Shown here piece by piece: positions 35,588 to 49,068 of a stretch of DNA of 64,000 nt. Position 1 is the first letter of the stretch; each line of letters opens with the position of its first letter. The translations under genes and the position numbers were made by a program. This stretch comes from Cloeon dipterum (taxonomy: Eukaryota; Arthropoda; Insecta; Ephemeroptera; Baetidae): assembly GCF_949628265.1 (NCBI RefSeq), contig NC_088786.1, positions 29,781,681 to 29,845,680 of the forward strand, given 5' to 3'. Below the pieces are notes generated by a model. That model saw only the letters and a list, made by a program, of their open reading frames with translations, was not told the DNA's origin and ran no database searches.

Positions 35588-38500
35588 TTTTTTATTAACG
35601 GGAACTTATTAAGAAGATTAAAATCGTCTGCAGTTTTAATTCCCTTTCCAATATGGCGAAGTGTTTATGGTTTAAAGCCTTGGTAAAAATTTGCATTATG
35701 AGAGTTCTTTGATATTTTTACTGTTGAAATATTTTAACTGGTGTTGCACCAGGCACAAAAAATAAACATTTTTTGATAACCAGTGTTGCATCACCTTACC
35801 ACCCAGTTATTTTTCGCCACTGGGTTTAACCGTTTTTCGCCAATATTTTGCGCAAGAAATGAAAAAAATTGTTATGCATTTTTCCTGACAAAAATAAAAA
35901 TTTTGCGGTTAATAGTGAAAAATTCTACTGCTTTGAATAAATGGTATGTAAAAATGCTATTTCTGCCCTCAAATTTAGGTTACTGATAAAAATATAAAAG
36001 AAATATTATAAATACTTAAGTGCAAATAATAATGCTTGCAAGATATTTGTAAATATTGAAAAAAATCCAGTGGCCTGCATTTTTTCAAAAACCTAGCGTT
36101 TTCCTCCAACTCTGTTGATATCACTTTATTGAGCTAAAAGGTGGTTTGAAAAGAAAACTGCTTCAAAAGAGTGATAGTAAATTAGGAAAAAATTGGTTCA
36201 AGTGAGCAGAAGGCGCTGGCAAGGGGGCGAGATAACTTTTGGCAATCGAGCAAAGAATAAAGAGGGAATCCTCCGCCTGGAGATATTCTCTCCAAGAGTC
36301 ATTCTTGCGGCGTTCTGCCTGATCTGTTAATTGATGCGAGTGTTGATAAGCCATAAGTGATAAGGCACACAACCCCACACTACTCTCTCACCGCGCGCGC
36401 GAGAGAAAGCACAAAGGGGCCGGTTTTGCCCTCAGATTGTACGCCAGTTGAGTTCAGTTTGGCTCCCTCGGAGCGGAAGATATTGAAGCCTGCCGAACAA
36501 AACCCTTTTGTCAAGGTGCTTGCCTATATCCGCCACAATAAAGCAGCTTTCATCGCCGGCCATTGTGGTGTCAGCTAGAGTTTGGAATGCACTTTAGCTG
36601 CGCGCAGAGAGTACGAAACGCTGTATGTGCCACCGGCCGCGTCGCGTGTGCATAAACCCGAAAACGCCCCTTCCCTGTTCAAATCGGCTAAATTAATTGT
36701 GCCCCAAAAGCCAAAACTATTCTAGCGTTTCACTCTGCGCCGGATCCAGGAGTAACATTGTTTGAAGCCCCATTATTTGTGGTTATTATGTGTGACAATT
36801 GAGAGAGAGCTAAATACATTCAAGGTTAGACTTCAAACATTTTAGTGATTTCTTAATACTACGTTAAGCCTTCAATTACCCAATAACAAGGGAAATCTTA
36901 GGATGCAACGTTTTATTTCAAGATGAATTTTTTCATCCTTTCCTGACGTGAGCCAAGTTCAGTGGTCACAGGATTTGATCTGGGATCTGCAACTTTAATT
37001 AAATTTGATGGTATTGCAAAAACTCCACTCATTTTGGAAGCTGATTAAAATATCTAAATTATTCACATTTGTAAAATAGGTAAAATATGCCCTCACAGTT
37101 TTCGATTTATCCAAATATAAAAATTTGTACATAAAGGTGACCAAAAAATTTAATGATATAGCCCTTGAACAGAATATGAATACAAAAAGAATTTATTAAT
37201 TAGTTAAGATAATTTATCTTCAGCTATATCGACGGTTTTGCCGGCCAAAATCTGAAAAAGTAGACATATCTGGAATGTAAAAAAACAACAAATTGATCGA
37301 ACCGTGTGGTAATAAAGAATACCTTCCACAATCATTATTATATGTTTTAAAATGCTTTCAAAATTAAATTTATTCAGCGAATCCCATATTCAACCCCAAA
37401 ATATTATAATCCTCTTCAGAGCTCCATAGTCCACCAACCTCGTTGAATTTAAAAGTGAGACTTACACGTCGTTGTACTCTCCACAAATTAAAACGTGGCA
37501 TCTTTAAGTTTCCTTGTAAGAAATAAAGAAAAATGTGAGCCAAATTATGCAAAACATTTGATAAAATTATAGTGCCATTACTGGTTGTTAATTATTCTCT
37601 AAGCTGTCTTTGCTACACCTTTTACTTTTCCATTTTATTCTAATTTCCCGTTCTCTCCTGCTCATCTGCATAATGCCAGGTTCGCGTTGCACATTATTTT
37701 AATGGGGGGAAAATTATTCGAGGCAGCCAGTCTGCGTCGAGTTTCACATCTCATTGCACTCATTCCAGGCGCACTCACTCGGAATAATTAAAGTCTTAAT
37801 TTTATTTCTGCCTGACTATAAGCAAGGCTGGCTTGAGGTGCAACTCGAAGAGCTGCACCTTGAGTAATCTTCCGTGCTGTTTAATATTCATGGCATTGCA
37901 TTTTCTCACTCGAGCCAAAGTGGCAGCGGAGTGGAGGAAATTGCGCGCAGGAATATTCATGGTCGGAAAAAACCATCGAAATCGTAAAATTGATTGGAAT
38001 CAATGCAGGGGTAAATTGGAGCGATTCTGGAAAGCCACCACGGAAAGAATAATTGCTTTTCATCGAGGACGTTGGTTCTTTAAAAAATCATTTACGGGCG
38101 CCGTGAAAGCAGACCGCTCGACTTTGAAGTTGGCTGCTTATCAGCGGAATAAGTAAGTCATGGGGCTCGGCTCGCTAATCACTTTTTTTTTAATCGGCGG
38201 TGCAATCGGATTTTTCGCTCGGAAAGCCGCTTCTCCGATTGAACTGAGAGCTAAGAGAAGCAAGCAGGCGCGCAGCCAGCAGAGGGTTGCTGCTTTTTGT
38301 GTGCGCACCGAAATATTATCTCTTCCACCTGGTGCCCCCGTTCAAGGGCGTTTCGTTTTAATCACGCGCGTGGCCTCGCCGAATCAAAAGTGCTGGTCTT
38401 TGAGACGCACATCCTGTAAATAATTTTGCCAAAAGTAATTACGCTTTGATCTTGTAATGGTGGTTCAGAAATTAGAGAGAACTTGTGCAGCACGTGGGAG

Positions 38501-41500
38501 CAGGGCGAAATTTATGCTCTGCCTGCTGGGATTCAATAAAGTGCTGCCGGCGCTGCCGCCCACCCTCCTCGGCCTCGGCAGACCACCCTCCAACCAACGT
38601 CTTGCTGCTCTTTGTATCACACGCAGCACATCAAAGTTGATATATTCAAATGCAGCCAAAGAGTGTTTGTGTCCATAAAGCTGAAGCGACGAGTGCACGA
38701 AGCAACGACGCTCAGACGAGGGTTGCAGAGTACCCTTTTGCCGCCGTTTACTGTGCAACACACTCGGCTAACCGGCGAGCAAGTGGGTTTATGCTCCAGG
38801 CCGAGGCTGCTGAGAGTGTGTGTGGGAGCAGAAGAGCCTTCAGGCAAGATTTGGAACATAAACAAATCCGACGTAAATGACATGACACTCGCTGATGCTA
38901 GAGGAACGCAGCTCACTGAGGAAACCCTAGAAGTAAGCGCTATTTGATCGGTTGATTTAGACTTGATTTTCGTGATTGTTATTTGACCAATTTGATGGAA
39001 AGGTTCAATGTATATTAGCATCGAAACAATTCAGAGTGGCACTACTTCAAAGCAAATAGTACACAAAGTTTGCACACTGCCAGAAATTGAAATTTATGAT
39101 TGGTTTTTATTCAGTTAATATTAATGTTTACTTGATCGACAAAAGAGAGATGATCGTGGATGTAGAATTAGTAGAAAAGCGAGGAACTCGTCTCGTAGAG
39201 GAAGTGACGAGAAGTTAGTTCAGTGGTTACCGAGTACGATACGACGTTGTGGTGGATGCTGTGCCGTTTGTCAACTGTGGCCAGCAGGTTGCATAACACA
39301 GTTTGCTTCGGCAGAGGGCATCGCAGAAAGTTTTGCAATAAACATTTGGATTCGGAATCGATTGCAATGATAGTAGCGACTAAATAGGTATAAATTGAAT
39401 TTACTACATTTTCTTAGAAATGTTTTCATTAAAATATCTTATACATAAGCCTTATTTTTTTAGAAGTCTGTTTTATAGCAATAATATTGAATGAAAATGA
39501 TCAATGAATCTATTCGGGTTATGGGAATGTAATGGTCTTAAGTAGCAAGTTCTTTATTTATATTCGTTTTTCGATTCAAACCAAAGTGTTAAAAATTGTT
39601 GATCATATTTAATATAATTTCCCTGAAGGATTTTTGGGGGTTTGCAGTGCAATTAGAGCAAAAAATTCAAAATTTACGAAGTAACTGAAAACGACTGAAC
39701 GCAGTCTCCCTCTTTCTCAGTCTTAAATGTGTTTTCTACAGCGGCAAAGTTTAGTCTTGAGTCATAGCAGCCCAATTAGAAAGTTTCTGGCCCTCGCCGC
39801 ACCTCCGTTTCGCTACCATGCAATCAATTTGCGTAAATTTTTAATTAAATAAAACACAGGGTAGCCGGCACGAAGAAAAGCTCCTTTGTGGCGATAATAA
39901 AATGTTTCAAACCAGCGTGCAGTATATATATCGGGCTTCAATGCCGTCGTCGCCGCTTCTGAACATGACACGCCGACGAGAGTCGATTATTTATGCAAAT
40001 CAGTGTCCTCAGAGACACAGCGCGAGTGCCATCATGGCTGCTGCTGCGCTTATAATTTATGCATATTGCTCCATTAGTTTGAGCATTATTCCGTAATTTT
40101 GCGTGCGTGCCCGGGGGGTGCGTATGGCCTGCTAGAGGTAGACTGCAAAGGGTTGTTAATTTTAGACAGTTGATTCTTGCTCTGTCGTCTTGTCTACAAG
40201 CAAATATGAGATCACAAAAAAATTTGCTGGAAAAACAAATGCGGTTTGTTGAGTGTCAGTTAAACCATAAATTTTTGCAAATAGGTCCCCATGCGAAGAA
40301 CGTTTTTAAATTAAGATAAAATCGTTTTAATAATTTTGTGTACATTGCATTTCAACTCATACGTCACATAAATGATAAACATTTATCATAATGGTTGTCG
40401 ACCCTCAATAGTTGCTATCATTGTCCATCATGTTCAGATTTCGACTGTCGGAATTGAATATGGAGCCTTGGTATTTACATTTTAGGCTTCTTTAAATTCT
40501 CTCAAATTATATTGCACAAGAAAATTTTTAAAACTTTTCGCCATTGATTCTAAAAGATTAAAATGGTGGAAATCCGTCATAAAAACGTCCCGATCAGCTT
40601 TGATTTCTGTGCCTGACAAATATATTTCAGTGAGCTATTATTAAACCTGGGTTTCAGAGAGTCGACTGTTTTAGTCGAAATGGATATTTTTATCGCGCTG
40701 TGAAATGCGTCTAAAATTCAAAACCCCAAAGTAAATGTACGTGCGCAACGGTTTCGGATGGCTATTCACCATTCTCTCGCCACCGCACGCGCACGGTATT
40801 TGAATAAACGCGGAAACGACTGTGCCCTAACTTTGCCGTTTACGACCTCTCGTTTGACCTGGGGCACGCCTCACGTCAATTTCGCCGCGTTCTAAACATT
40901 CACTCTCGTCCTGTGTTGAACTGGCGCCGAGACATATCACAATACAGCCGCCGCGTCCCTTCGCCTGCACAGTTTGCACGCGTGTAATCCCTAAAATATT
41001 TGCCAGTTTCGCTGTTCGCCGGAAATAAAACCTCTTTAGTACTTACAACTCGGCTATACGCTCCCAGCTCTTAAATTTGCGAATGTCATGGGAGCAGGCG
41101 AAACGGCGAGCTATATTATTTTTCACGTGGTTATACTGTTGCTCTATTGGGTGCGCAGATTTACTTTTATTCCTCTTCCACCAGTTTCTCCGTAAAAGTT
41201 TGGTTGCTAAAGCCCTGAGGATTTCATACCATGCATCTTTGGCAAGGCCTCAAAACATTTACAAGTTGAAATAAAGCTATCATAATATATAATATATGCA
41301 TCATATTTTCAGCCCAGTGCAAAACTACTATTTTAATTATATTAATGAAACTATTTAATTTCGGGATGGCTGGAATTTGATAAAACTAATCAAACAATGT
41401 GCATTTTTTATTTTTTGAACTATTTTATTTTTGGGCTTTACTTTTCACGTACGTGCAAAACGTTAACGGACAGCAGAAAAGTTTAGTTTTTTCTCAGTAT

Positions 41501-44500
41501 CACACAATTTTATAGAAAACTCAAGCTTGGATTCAAATGTTCTGGAAATGTTTTCTGAGTGCAGAACTTTTTCATAGCTCGCAAGCAGCTATGTCCATTG
41601 AGTTTTAAGACTAACTAACAATTAGATACCTTGAGGCCTTGAGGAATTGAAAAACTCTATGAATTCACAATCATTTTGCTCCTGTATTTTCAAGTTTCAG
41701 AGTCATTGAATTGAGTTTTCACCACCATTCTGGTAAATTAATACAAACTGATTGAGAAAATTTCTGTCTGAACGTGAGGCCCAATTTTTTTTTAAATGTT
41801 GGTAACAGCAATTTAAAAAAAGAAACTCTTTGTACTGCTTTGTACAAAATTTAGCACGTAGCCCTAATTTTGGATCACCTGAAAAAGTTAACTGAGAGGA
41901 GCATGTTGGAAAAATTAAAAAAAAACATAACATCTTTGGGGCAACAATCTATGGGGCCAGAAGATCCAAACAGGGGGCCCTTATAGAGTCAAAGTACACG
42001 CCCATGTTTGAATTTTTCGGCTGGGGGTCTACCATTCAGTTGAAAATCTTTAGAAAATAATAATTTAAAGGAGCATTTGGGGGTTAGGAGGTGAAAAATA
42101 AATTTTGCGGGATCTTGAACAAATCTTCTCTTTGATCAGAAAGTCTCTTGTCGACTATTGCGACTGTCAGCATACAAGGACCTTTAAACATAATTAATAA
42201 TCGACTTTAGTATTAACAATTTAAGAGAATTGACTTTGAAGAACAATTAAAAAATTAGAAAAGAATTTACCCGAATGAACCGGGCCCTTCGCAATTAAAC
42301 GCTCGGAACTCTTAAGATGCGACTAGCTGGCTCGTGTTTCTGGCGAAAACTAATTTAAATTGAAAATCTCTCTCTGTTGCTTTAACGAATTTCTAACAAA
42401 TATCGTCTAACAATCATCAATAACAATACCCTAAACCAAAAGTGAAAAAGGAGTGCGAGCTCGGCTCCGCAACCACTACAAAAATAATTGGAAAAGGAAT
42501 TGAGAAGCTGGCTAACTTTGTGATGAATGGTTCAACATTCAATGGTTTCGGTACATAATCCAATATTCAATTGGCAGATATTGTGCGAGTTAGTGTAAAA
42601 CCTAAAGTTGTATTATTAATCCGTTGAATGTAGAATTAAGTTAACTAATAGTTTGTGAATGAATGAAGTTAGTATTCATCTGCGCAACGGACGGAACGAA
42701 TCTCCATTGAAATTTCACGCTACTCTGCTCGGCGCGTTGGACAAGAGGAAATAACGTAGATCCGCAAATACCTGCGCGACCGTTCAAATTGGCTTTGTTA
42801 GTCACGGCGGTGTGTACGTTCGGAAGTATGATTTATAATTGCGCTCATTAGTGCCGCGCGCACGTAATGGGCATGCATGCGTTCAGAGCTGGACGCGTAC
42901 CATACACCCGTCGCTAATCACCAACTGATGCAGAATTAATGACCCTTTTCCAGCTGAAAATAATATTTCCTAAATGCTGAATATGTTTAGTAAACATACT
43001 CGGCTGATGCAACGCCAAGCCATTTTTTATTTTTACTCCGGCTTTTGAAAATGATTTCGCGCACAGAGTTCCATTATTGAATGTGTGTAGTATTAAAAGG
43101 TCGTTTTTTTGCCACCAATGGATGAGTGGCAGCTGCGTGATTGATGATTAAGTCCTCGCGGTGGCACGATTTTTATCGCTTTTTGCCAGCATAAAGCACG
43201 GATCTCTTTGCTTTAGTTTTCATTGGTTGAACACAATGGCCTTTTCACTTTAGTTGGCAGTCATTACGCCATTACTGGAACTATTACGTAACCTCACAGT
43301 CTGGTGCAAATTAAAATTTAGTTTGGAGTACTAAATCTGACGTATATTTTGGAGCTTCTAAAAATTCAAATATGTTTTGTGCTCTGGAACACCGATAATA
43401 ATTACGTTAATAATCCTTTTGACTTGAATGAGCTTGGCAAACTAGTACAATATATAGAGCGTTAAATTTGAACGAATTTTTTGTTTCCACAATTTTAAGA
43501 ACTTGTGAACAATTGCGAAAAATGGGTAGGAATTGTTAAAAGAACTCTATCAAAGCTAAAAATGAAAATAGACTAAAAAACATTACCCAATAAAAATGCT
43601 AGCTGGACTAATTAATTAATCTCTCAAGTAAAAAATGAACTATACAAAAGTTTCAATTGAGTAATTTTTGTCATTATTGAATAAAGAGTAGACCTTTGAA
43701 ACAGAAAAAGCAACAGCCGACAATTTTTTGAAATCATATTTGTGTTGTTTCCAATATTAGAAATCTTTTTATATAAAATATTCAGGGTCTTGTTTGCATT
43801 AGGGTTGCACCTACAACGGATGAGGATTTTAATATAAAACCAGTTCGCGCCGCATCAACATTAAAATATAATTATGGCAAAGATAGTCTTTTCCATCAGG
43901 GATAAAACATTTTTATATACCAACCATATTTTCATTTGTAAAAGCGACATTATTTTAAGTATTTTCTTGTCTTATGCAATATTTAAGAGTGCACGAGAGC
44001 TTTTGTAATTTCCTCTGAAACGTTTGCTGTGAAGCAACAGACTACACACCAACGACTCACGATTTCCATTCCTGTACGTTTTTTCTGGGGTTTCCCTCGC
44101 GCATAAGAAAACATATATATTTGAAAAGCATAGGCGTGGAAAAGTTGACAACAATATTTGTTCACATGAGGTAAAAGTTGCGATCCTTTCCAAAGGTTTC
44201 AAACAATAAATAACATAGTCAGCATTCTCCTATATATGGAATTGATGTGTTTTAATGTGACGTTGCGTTTGGGAAACCAGGGGCAAAAGTAAATGAAAGC
44301 AGCAGTGTGTGAAATGCGGCTCTCCTTTTGTTTCACGCTGATGACAGGTTTGTCTGGTCTGTCCACTCGGGCTTGCCGTTCGTGTTCTCGAAAGCTTCCG
44401 TCACAATCTCACCGCACCGTAAAAAGAATCTCGCAGCTTTATGTGAGAGAGCGCGGCCATTCCACTGCTCGTGCTTGCCTACTTTCATTTTCCGCCAGGT

Positions 44501-45727
44501 TTCATGCCGACAAACTCATGCATGGGCGAACCCCAAACCTACCGGCGGGCTGAAAGCACAAAAGACGCTTGTCTCACTTGTTTAAGCAAAGCCCGAAGGC
44601 ACACTAAACTGACAATTTTTGTGAGCGGCGCCTTTTTCCATTTCTTCACGCCTCCATTTCCAGAAAAACGTCAAAACGGCTTTGCGCCGAGATTTCACGC
44701 GGAGAAATGCTTAAAACACTTTCCCGCAGAGCTGCAAATCGCGTTTTCTCGCATACGTCACGACAATAAAAGTGGCATATGCAAAATTTTAAATCAATAA
44801 GCACGTTTTACGTTCTCTCCCCCTTGAATAAAAAAAATACACTTTCGCAAGGTTGTCTGGAGAATAACACTCCGACGGGCACGATGGCTGAAAAATTCAC
44901 CGCTGTCAATAAATAACACCTGCAGACAAACTCGATATTTGTTTTCCATCACGTCGAGCCGATATTTTCGCAGTCAAAATATTATATATATCGGAGAGGG
45001 AAAACAAAAGCGCAAGGAAGTGAAATTCCAGGATTATATTCGAAGCGAGGCTATTCGGATGCAAATGGCAACGACGGCAAAAAGGGCGGACACATGCGGC
45101 TCGCAATGCAAATTGTCGTCCCTCGGGATTCTCGGCAGCAGATGACGCGTCTTATTTAACATGCACGGCGCCCGAGAAGGCGTGAGCGGGCATGCAACCG
45201 GTTCAGCACACCAGCCCGCCCGGTTGCATATCTGCAACGACGGCAAAGATTTCTTGCCGCAACTTTGACCGCCCGCTTGCTCGCTCGCTGTTGCTTTCCA
45301 GACCGTCCACAAGCACATTTGAAAGTTTAATTTGCGAGGAAAAATTAGATACGAGTTTGCAACTTGTTGGAGAGAGCAGGAAAGAAAGAAAAGAAGGAAA
45401 GTTACCGGATAACTGACATCCTTGAGCATGAAAAATGCATTTCATCGTAGAGAGTTAAGACTAACTCGCAGTACGCAGTTGTCGAGAAGTTGTGAAATTT
45501 ATTTCAGCGTTCCACTTATTGAGCTTAATTTTTTACAACTCTTTGCTATCTGTAGCTACAGTATATCTCTCTCAATCTAGAATCTAGATATTTTAAGCTG
45601 GAGTTCTCTTGAACTCGACAAGCTACTATCAAGAATTGTAAGCACCTAATGTACAAGGAAACTCTTGGGATATATAAATATGATTCGTTTTATTTGAAAA
45701 ATGCGACCACTCGAGTTTGTTTTCATG

Positions 45728-45941
45728 TTGAATATAATTAAAACCAGGCTTCATCCTCGTTGTCAAAAAAGAGAAATTCGTCGTTTTTATTCCTCGACCA
45801 GTTTTTTTTTGCCTTTGGAGCTTGCCTCAAGTGCCTCATGAATAGGACGTATGTGATGACGTCGAAACTGGTCGAGGAATAAAAACGACGAATTTCTCTT
45901 TTTTGACAACGAGGATGAAGCCTGGTTTTAATTATATTCAA
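45728..45941. repeat. Perfect 77 bp inverted repeat with 60 bp loop
   Basis: Left arm 45728-45804 and right arm 45865-45941 are exact reverse complements, 77 of 77 by hand comparison. The loop is 45805-45864. A 15-base direct repeat (ATGATTCGTTTTATT) lies at 45680-45694 and again at 45943-45957, two bases after the right arm. The arms have an open frame ending in TAA (NKNDEFLFFDNEDEAWF), readable outward from the loop on either strand. No transposon terminal motif or target-site duplication abuts both arms. It may be a hairpin-RNA locus, a foldback element or a template-switch product. Confidence 0.95.
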
Positions 45942-46208
45942 AATGATTCGTTTTATTGGCAATTAATGTATTGAATTCGCGTAGCATGGTGTAATGTGAA
46001 TCAAGTTAATTTCAGTTCTACAGTTAAATGATTAACAAAGGTTGGATAAAATACCAAATTTTTCAAAATGTGTTTTAAAATACAATTATTGTCCAGTGCT
46101 GGCAAATTTTAGTTTTAAGGCGATGCTTAATTAGACAAATCAGATTGGGCACTTTTAGCAATAAATAAATAATAAAACAAAATTATCCCTTGAGGCTTTC
46201 TTTTTCTT

Positions 46209-46223
46209 GGGGGGGGGGGGGGG
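46209..46223. repeat. Poly-G run, 15 nt
   Basis: Fifteen consecutive G after TTTTTCTT. It has the same length as the run at 11142, perhaps a cap set by read or assembly limits. Confidence 0.9.
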
Positions 46224-47194
46224 ATGATTTATAAAATTTCACATCTTTTTATAGTTAATTTACATTTTCTTGCTGTTTTTGATGATCACAAAACACAATG
46301 TTTGTTAAAATTATAAAGAAAATGCGACTAAAAATGTTTAAGGTAACTATACAAAAATAACATCAGCTAGATGTTATCTAAAAGCTTTGGAGCGATTATT
46401 TTGAGCCATTTTACCAAGCTTTCTTTTCTAGGTCTAAAATGTAGGAATGTTTCCAGAGAGTATTGGAGACACATCAATTGATTTGTCCCATCAAGTATAC
46501 ACTTTAAAATTCCATCATGATTGAAGGAAAAACTGATTCAAAATTTAAATTTGAATCATTTGTCACGTAAAATTTTAAAAAGCTTTTTTACTTTGGAAAT
46601 CTATACAGCTCGCAAACTCTTTAGAATTAAAATCTTGTGCTCTTACTTACCTTGTTAAAAAGTATTCGAACTAACCAACTAAAAAAGTACACGACGAGTT
46701 TCCCTGTAAGATATTTTCTTATTTATTTGCGAAACATTACAAAGTTTGAATACATAATATCGAATGCGACGCGACGATGTGTCACCACAAAACGAATCGG
46801 AAGGAAGATATGCAAATAACGTTATCTCGGCTCATAAAATCGGGAATCTGGTGCGATTATTGTCGACGGCGCGTTAAAATAAGTGTGGCTGCGGGCACGG
46901 GAAGCGAAGGGACGGAGGGTGCGGCTGCGAAATCATCAATTTGCCGCAAATCCCGGCCATATAAGAAAAGACTCGAGTCACTCCTCGTGCCAAAATGGAT
47001 TTCGCCGGGGCTCGCACTCTCTCTCGTTCGCCGCGCGGCGAAGATTTCTTTCTAAAGACGGGGATTTACACACTTCATAATTTAGGGTGGATTTGGTGGT
47101 GCAGCGGAGGCGTGAAATGACGCCCGTATCATCGCACTAATGACCACATAAAGCCGTCGACTCAATCTGCCTGCAAAATCAATAACACACGCGT

Positions 47195-47220
47195 TGCTGC
47201 TGCTGCTGCTGCTGCTGCTG
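47195..47220. repeat. (TGC)n trinucleotide repeat
   Basis: About 8.5 units of TGC. The reverse strand reads poly-Ala or poly-Gln, depending on frame, but no surrounding gene supports coding use. Confidence 0.9.
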
Positions 47221-48733
47221 TTGGCTCTCTTTCACGTCGAACGGGGTTAGTGTCGCACACTCGTTCACAGGTAGAGGAAGCAAGCAGCTCGCCAGCGCTG
47301 GCCTTTTGCTCGCTGCTTCCACGAAACCCCGATGACGTCAAGCTGGGAAAGGGAAAGACACTCTGCAGCATGTTGCACCCTCCAAAGAAATTCGTCACTG
47401 CTGATTTTTTTGTTCCATTTTAGGAAAATTTAGGAAATTTTTGTCATTGTGATATTTATTTCTAGGAGACCAGTTTTTTGCATAAAATAAAAACTCTACG
47501 TGATATAAATGAGAAGGGCTATTTTTTACGGTTTGCGGATTTTTTTTCGATGATTCAGTGCATTTTAACAATAAGTTGGATGCTTTCGACATCACTTTTT
47601 TTTGCTCAAGCCACGCTCTCAATAGGAATGTTTTTTTTTAGATTTAAAAGATGGGATTTCTAGTAGAATTTAACTCTACGAAAAGTAGGTTTAATCGCAT
47701 AACTTCTATTTAAATAATTTTTGTGATGATATAATAAAAACAACCAGGTTTTTAGATTTTCTGTGGAATTTTTATTTGCGAAATTTTGCATCGATCGACA
47801 AACAATAATTGCGGTGTGTGCACAGGGCATATTAATTATAATAATACATTATCAATCTTCTCACCAATAAATCTGCGAGACACAATAACTTATTAGTCTT
47901 CACCTATAGAGAGAATTCACCACTTCGTCGTTTAAACCAAATAATAGAGTATCGCGGCCATCGATCAAAATACAACAAATTCCAGAGATTACTCGCCAAG
48001 CTGCTTGCTGCGTTCTCATAAAAGTATGTATTTTGTTTCTCGCAATTCTCGCTCGTTTTCCAATCTTGTGTGTCGCATATAATAATATAGTATATTAGAC
48101 TAGTAAAAATGTTGCTGTACAAAGGAAAGCGAGGCTCGTCGGCCCGTGAGTGTCCTTTTTCACTATTCTCGCGAGGCTTTCCGGACGAGGGTGTGTCATT
48201 CACTCGAGATCACAGATCAACCCTTAGAAGTGAGACAGACAGCTGACAATGCGCGCGTGACACTAACACATTTCTACTTGGAAATGAACTCTGATTGATT
48301 GATTTCTCCACTGCTCTGCTATTGGAGGGGCTCACGTCCGATGATATGAACGAAATTGTATAAGCTCATGCCAAATTTTGATTATAGGTGTGAATTTCCG
48401 TGGAAAAGTGAGGGTTTGGGGGGGAATAGTGCCGGCGATGATATGTGGGGGTTGAATTTTTAGAATTTTGCGGGATAATGCACTCCTACACATCGGAGTC
48501 AACGCGGTGAATATAATTACAACGTCTCGTCTAAACTGAAACAGCTCCTCTCACTGACGACAGTTGATATTCAAGAGTTTAAAATCAAATACCCTGGTTT
48601 AAGAGACACGAAAGCTACGGATTTGCAAGAATCTAAGCGACTTTTCTACTCGTCAATATAGCTGCTGTCACTAAACGTATTAAAAGAGTTCCTCTCACTT
48701 GTTTGCTAATTTGTGAAGGCTTGAGGATATATC

Positions 48734-48739
48734 TTTATT
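48734..48739 (-). terminator. Poly(A) signal of the minus-strand receptor-like gene
   Basis: AATAAA on the minus strand (TTTATT on plus), 330 bp after the stop codon at 49069. It is the first such hexamer I found downstream. Confidence 0.45.
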
Positions 48740-49068
48740 GAAACACTTGCATAATTTACCTCGGAGTTATACAAAAAATGTTTGAACGAAAAAAACCTCT
48801 TCCGGATTCCTCAAGCCCAAATTACCCACGTCGACTCTCTAAAAGGAGCAGGCGAGTGATTGCTTCTCTCGGGCTGATTCGCTAAATTCGCACTACACAC
48901 TGAACAGTCTTACGGAGCAGGGGCGGTCGAAACGCTTCCGAAAAAGTGCCTCGACGCAAAAGCAGTGCTCTGGTCGAGAACTAAAGAGGTACACGACGGT
49001 TCGTTTGAGCAGCAGTTCCGACCGGCCCACTAAACACGAACGTCTTCACACTTGGAATGCAGCGAATA

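Larger units (their letters stand above)
35588..48733. other. 13 kb without recognisable genes
   Basis: No ORF here has family motifs, and the 60 to 134 aa frames look like chance. It contains a perfect inverted repeat (45728-45941), a G15 run (46209-46223), a TGC repeat (47195-47220) and alternating AT-rich and GC-richer blocks (for example 36350-36750, 38150-38900, 44300-45400). The GC-richer blocks could be regulatory elements of the flanking genes or untranslated RNA. I cannot tell which. Confidence 0.6.

Noticed and set aside
37833..38156. 107-codon plus-strand frame in the intergenic region
   Set aside because: Starts at TTG, has no recognisable motif, no splice partners, and composition like the surrounding DNA. 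Length is within chance for this region.
39993..40000. Octamer ATGCAAAT (POU-type site)
   Set aside because: A single 8-mer is expected by chance in this much AT-rich DNA and has no neighbouring sites that form a clear cluster.
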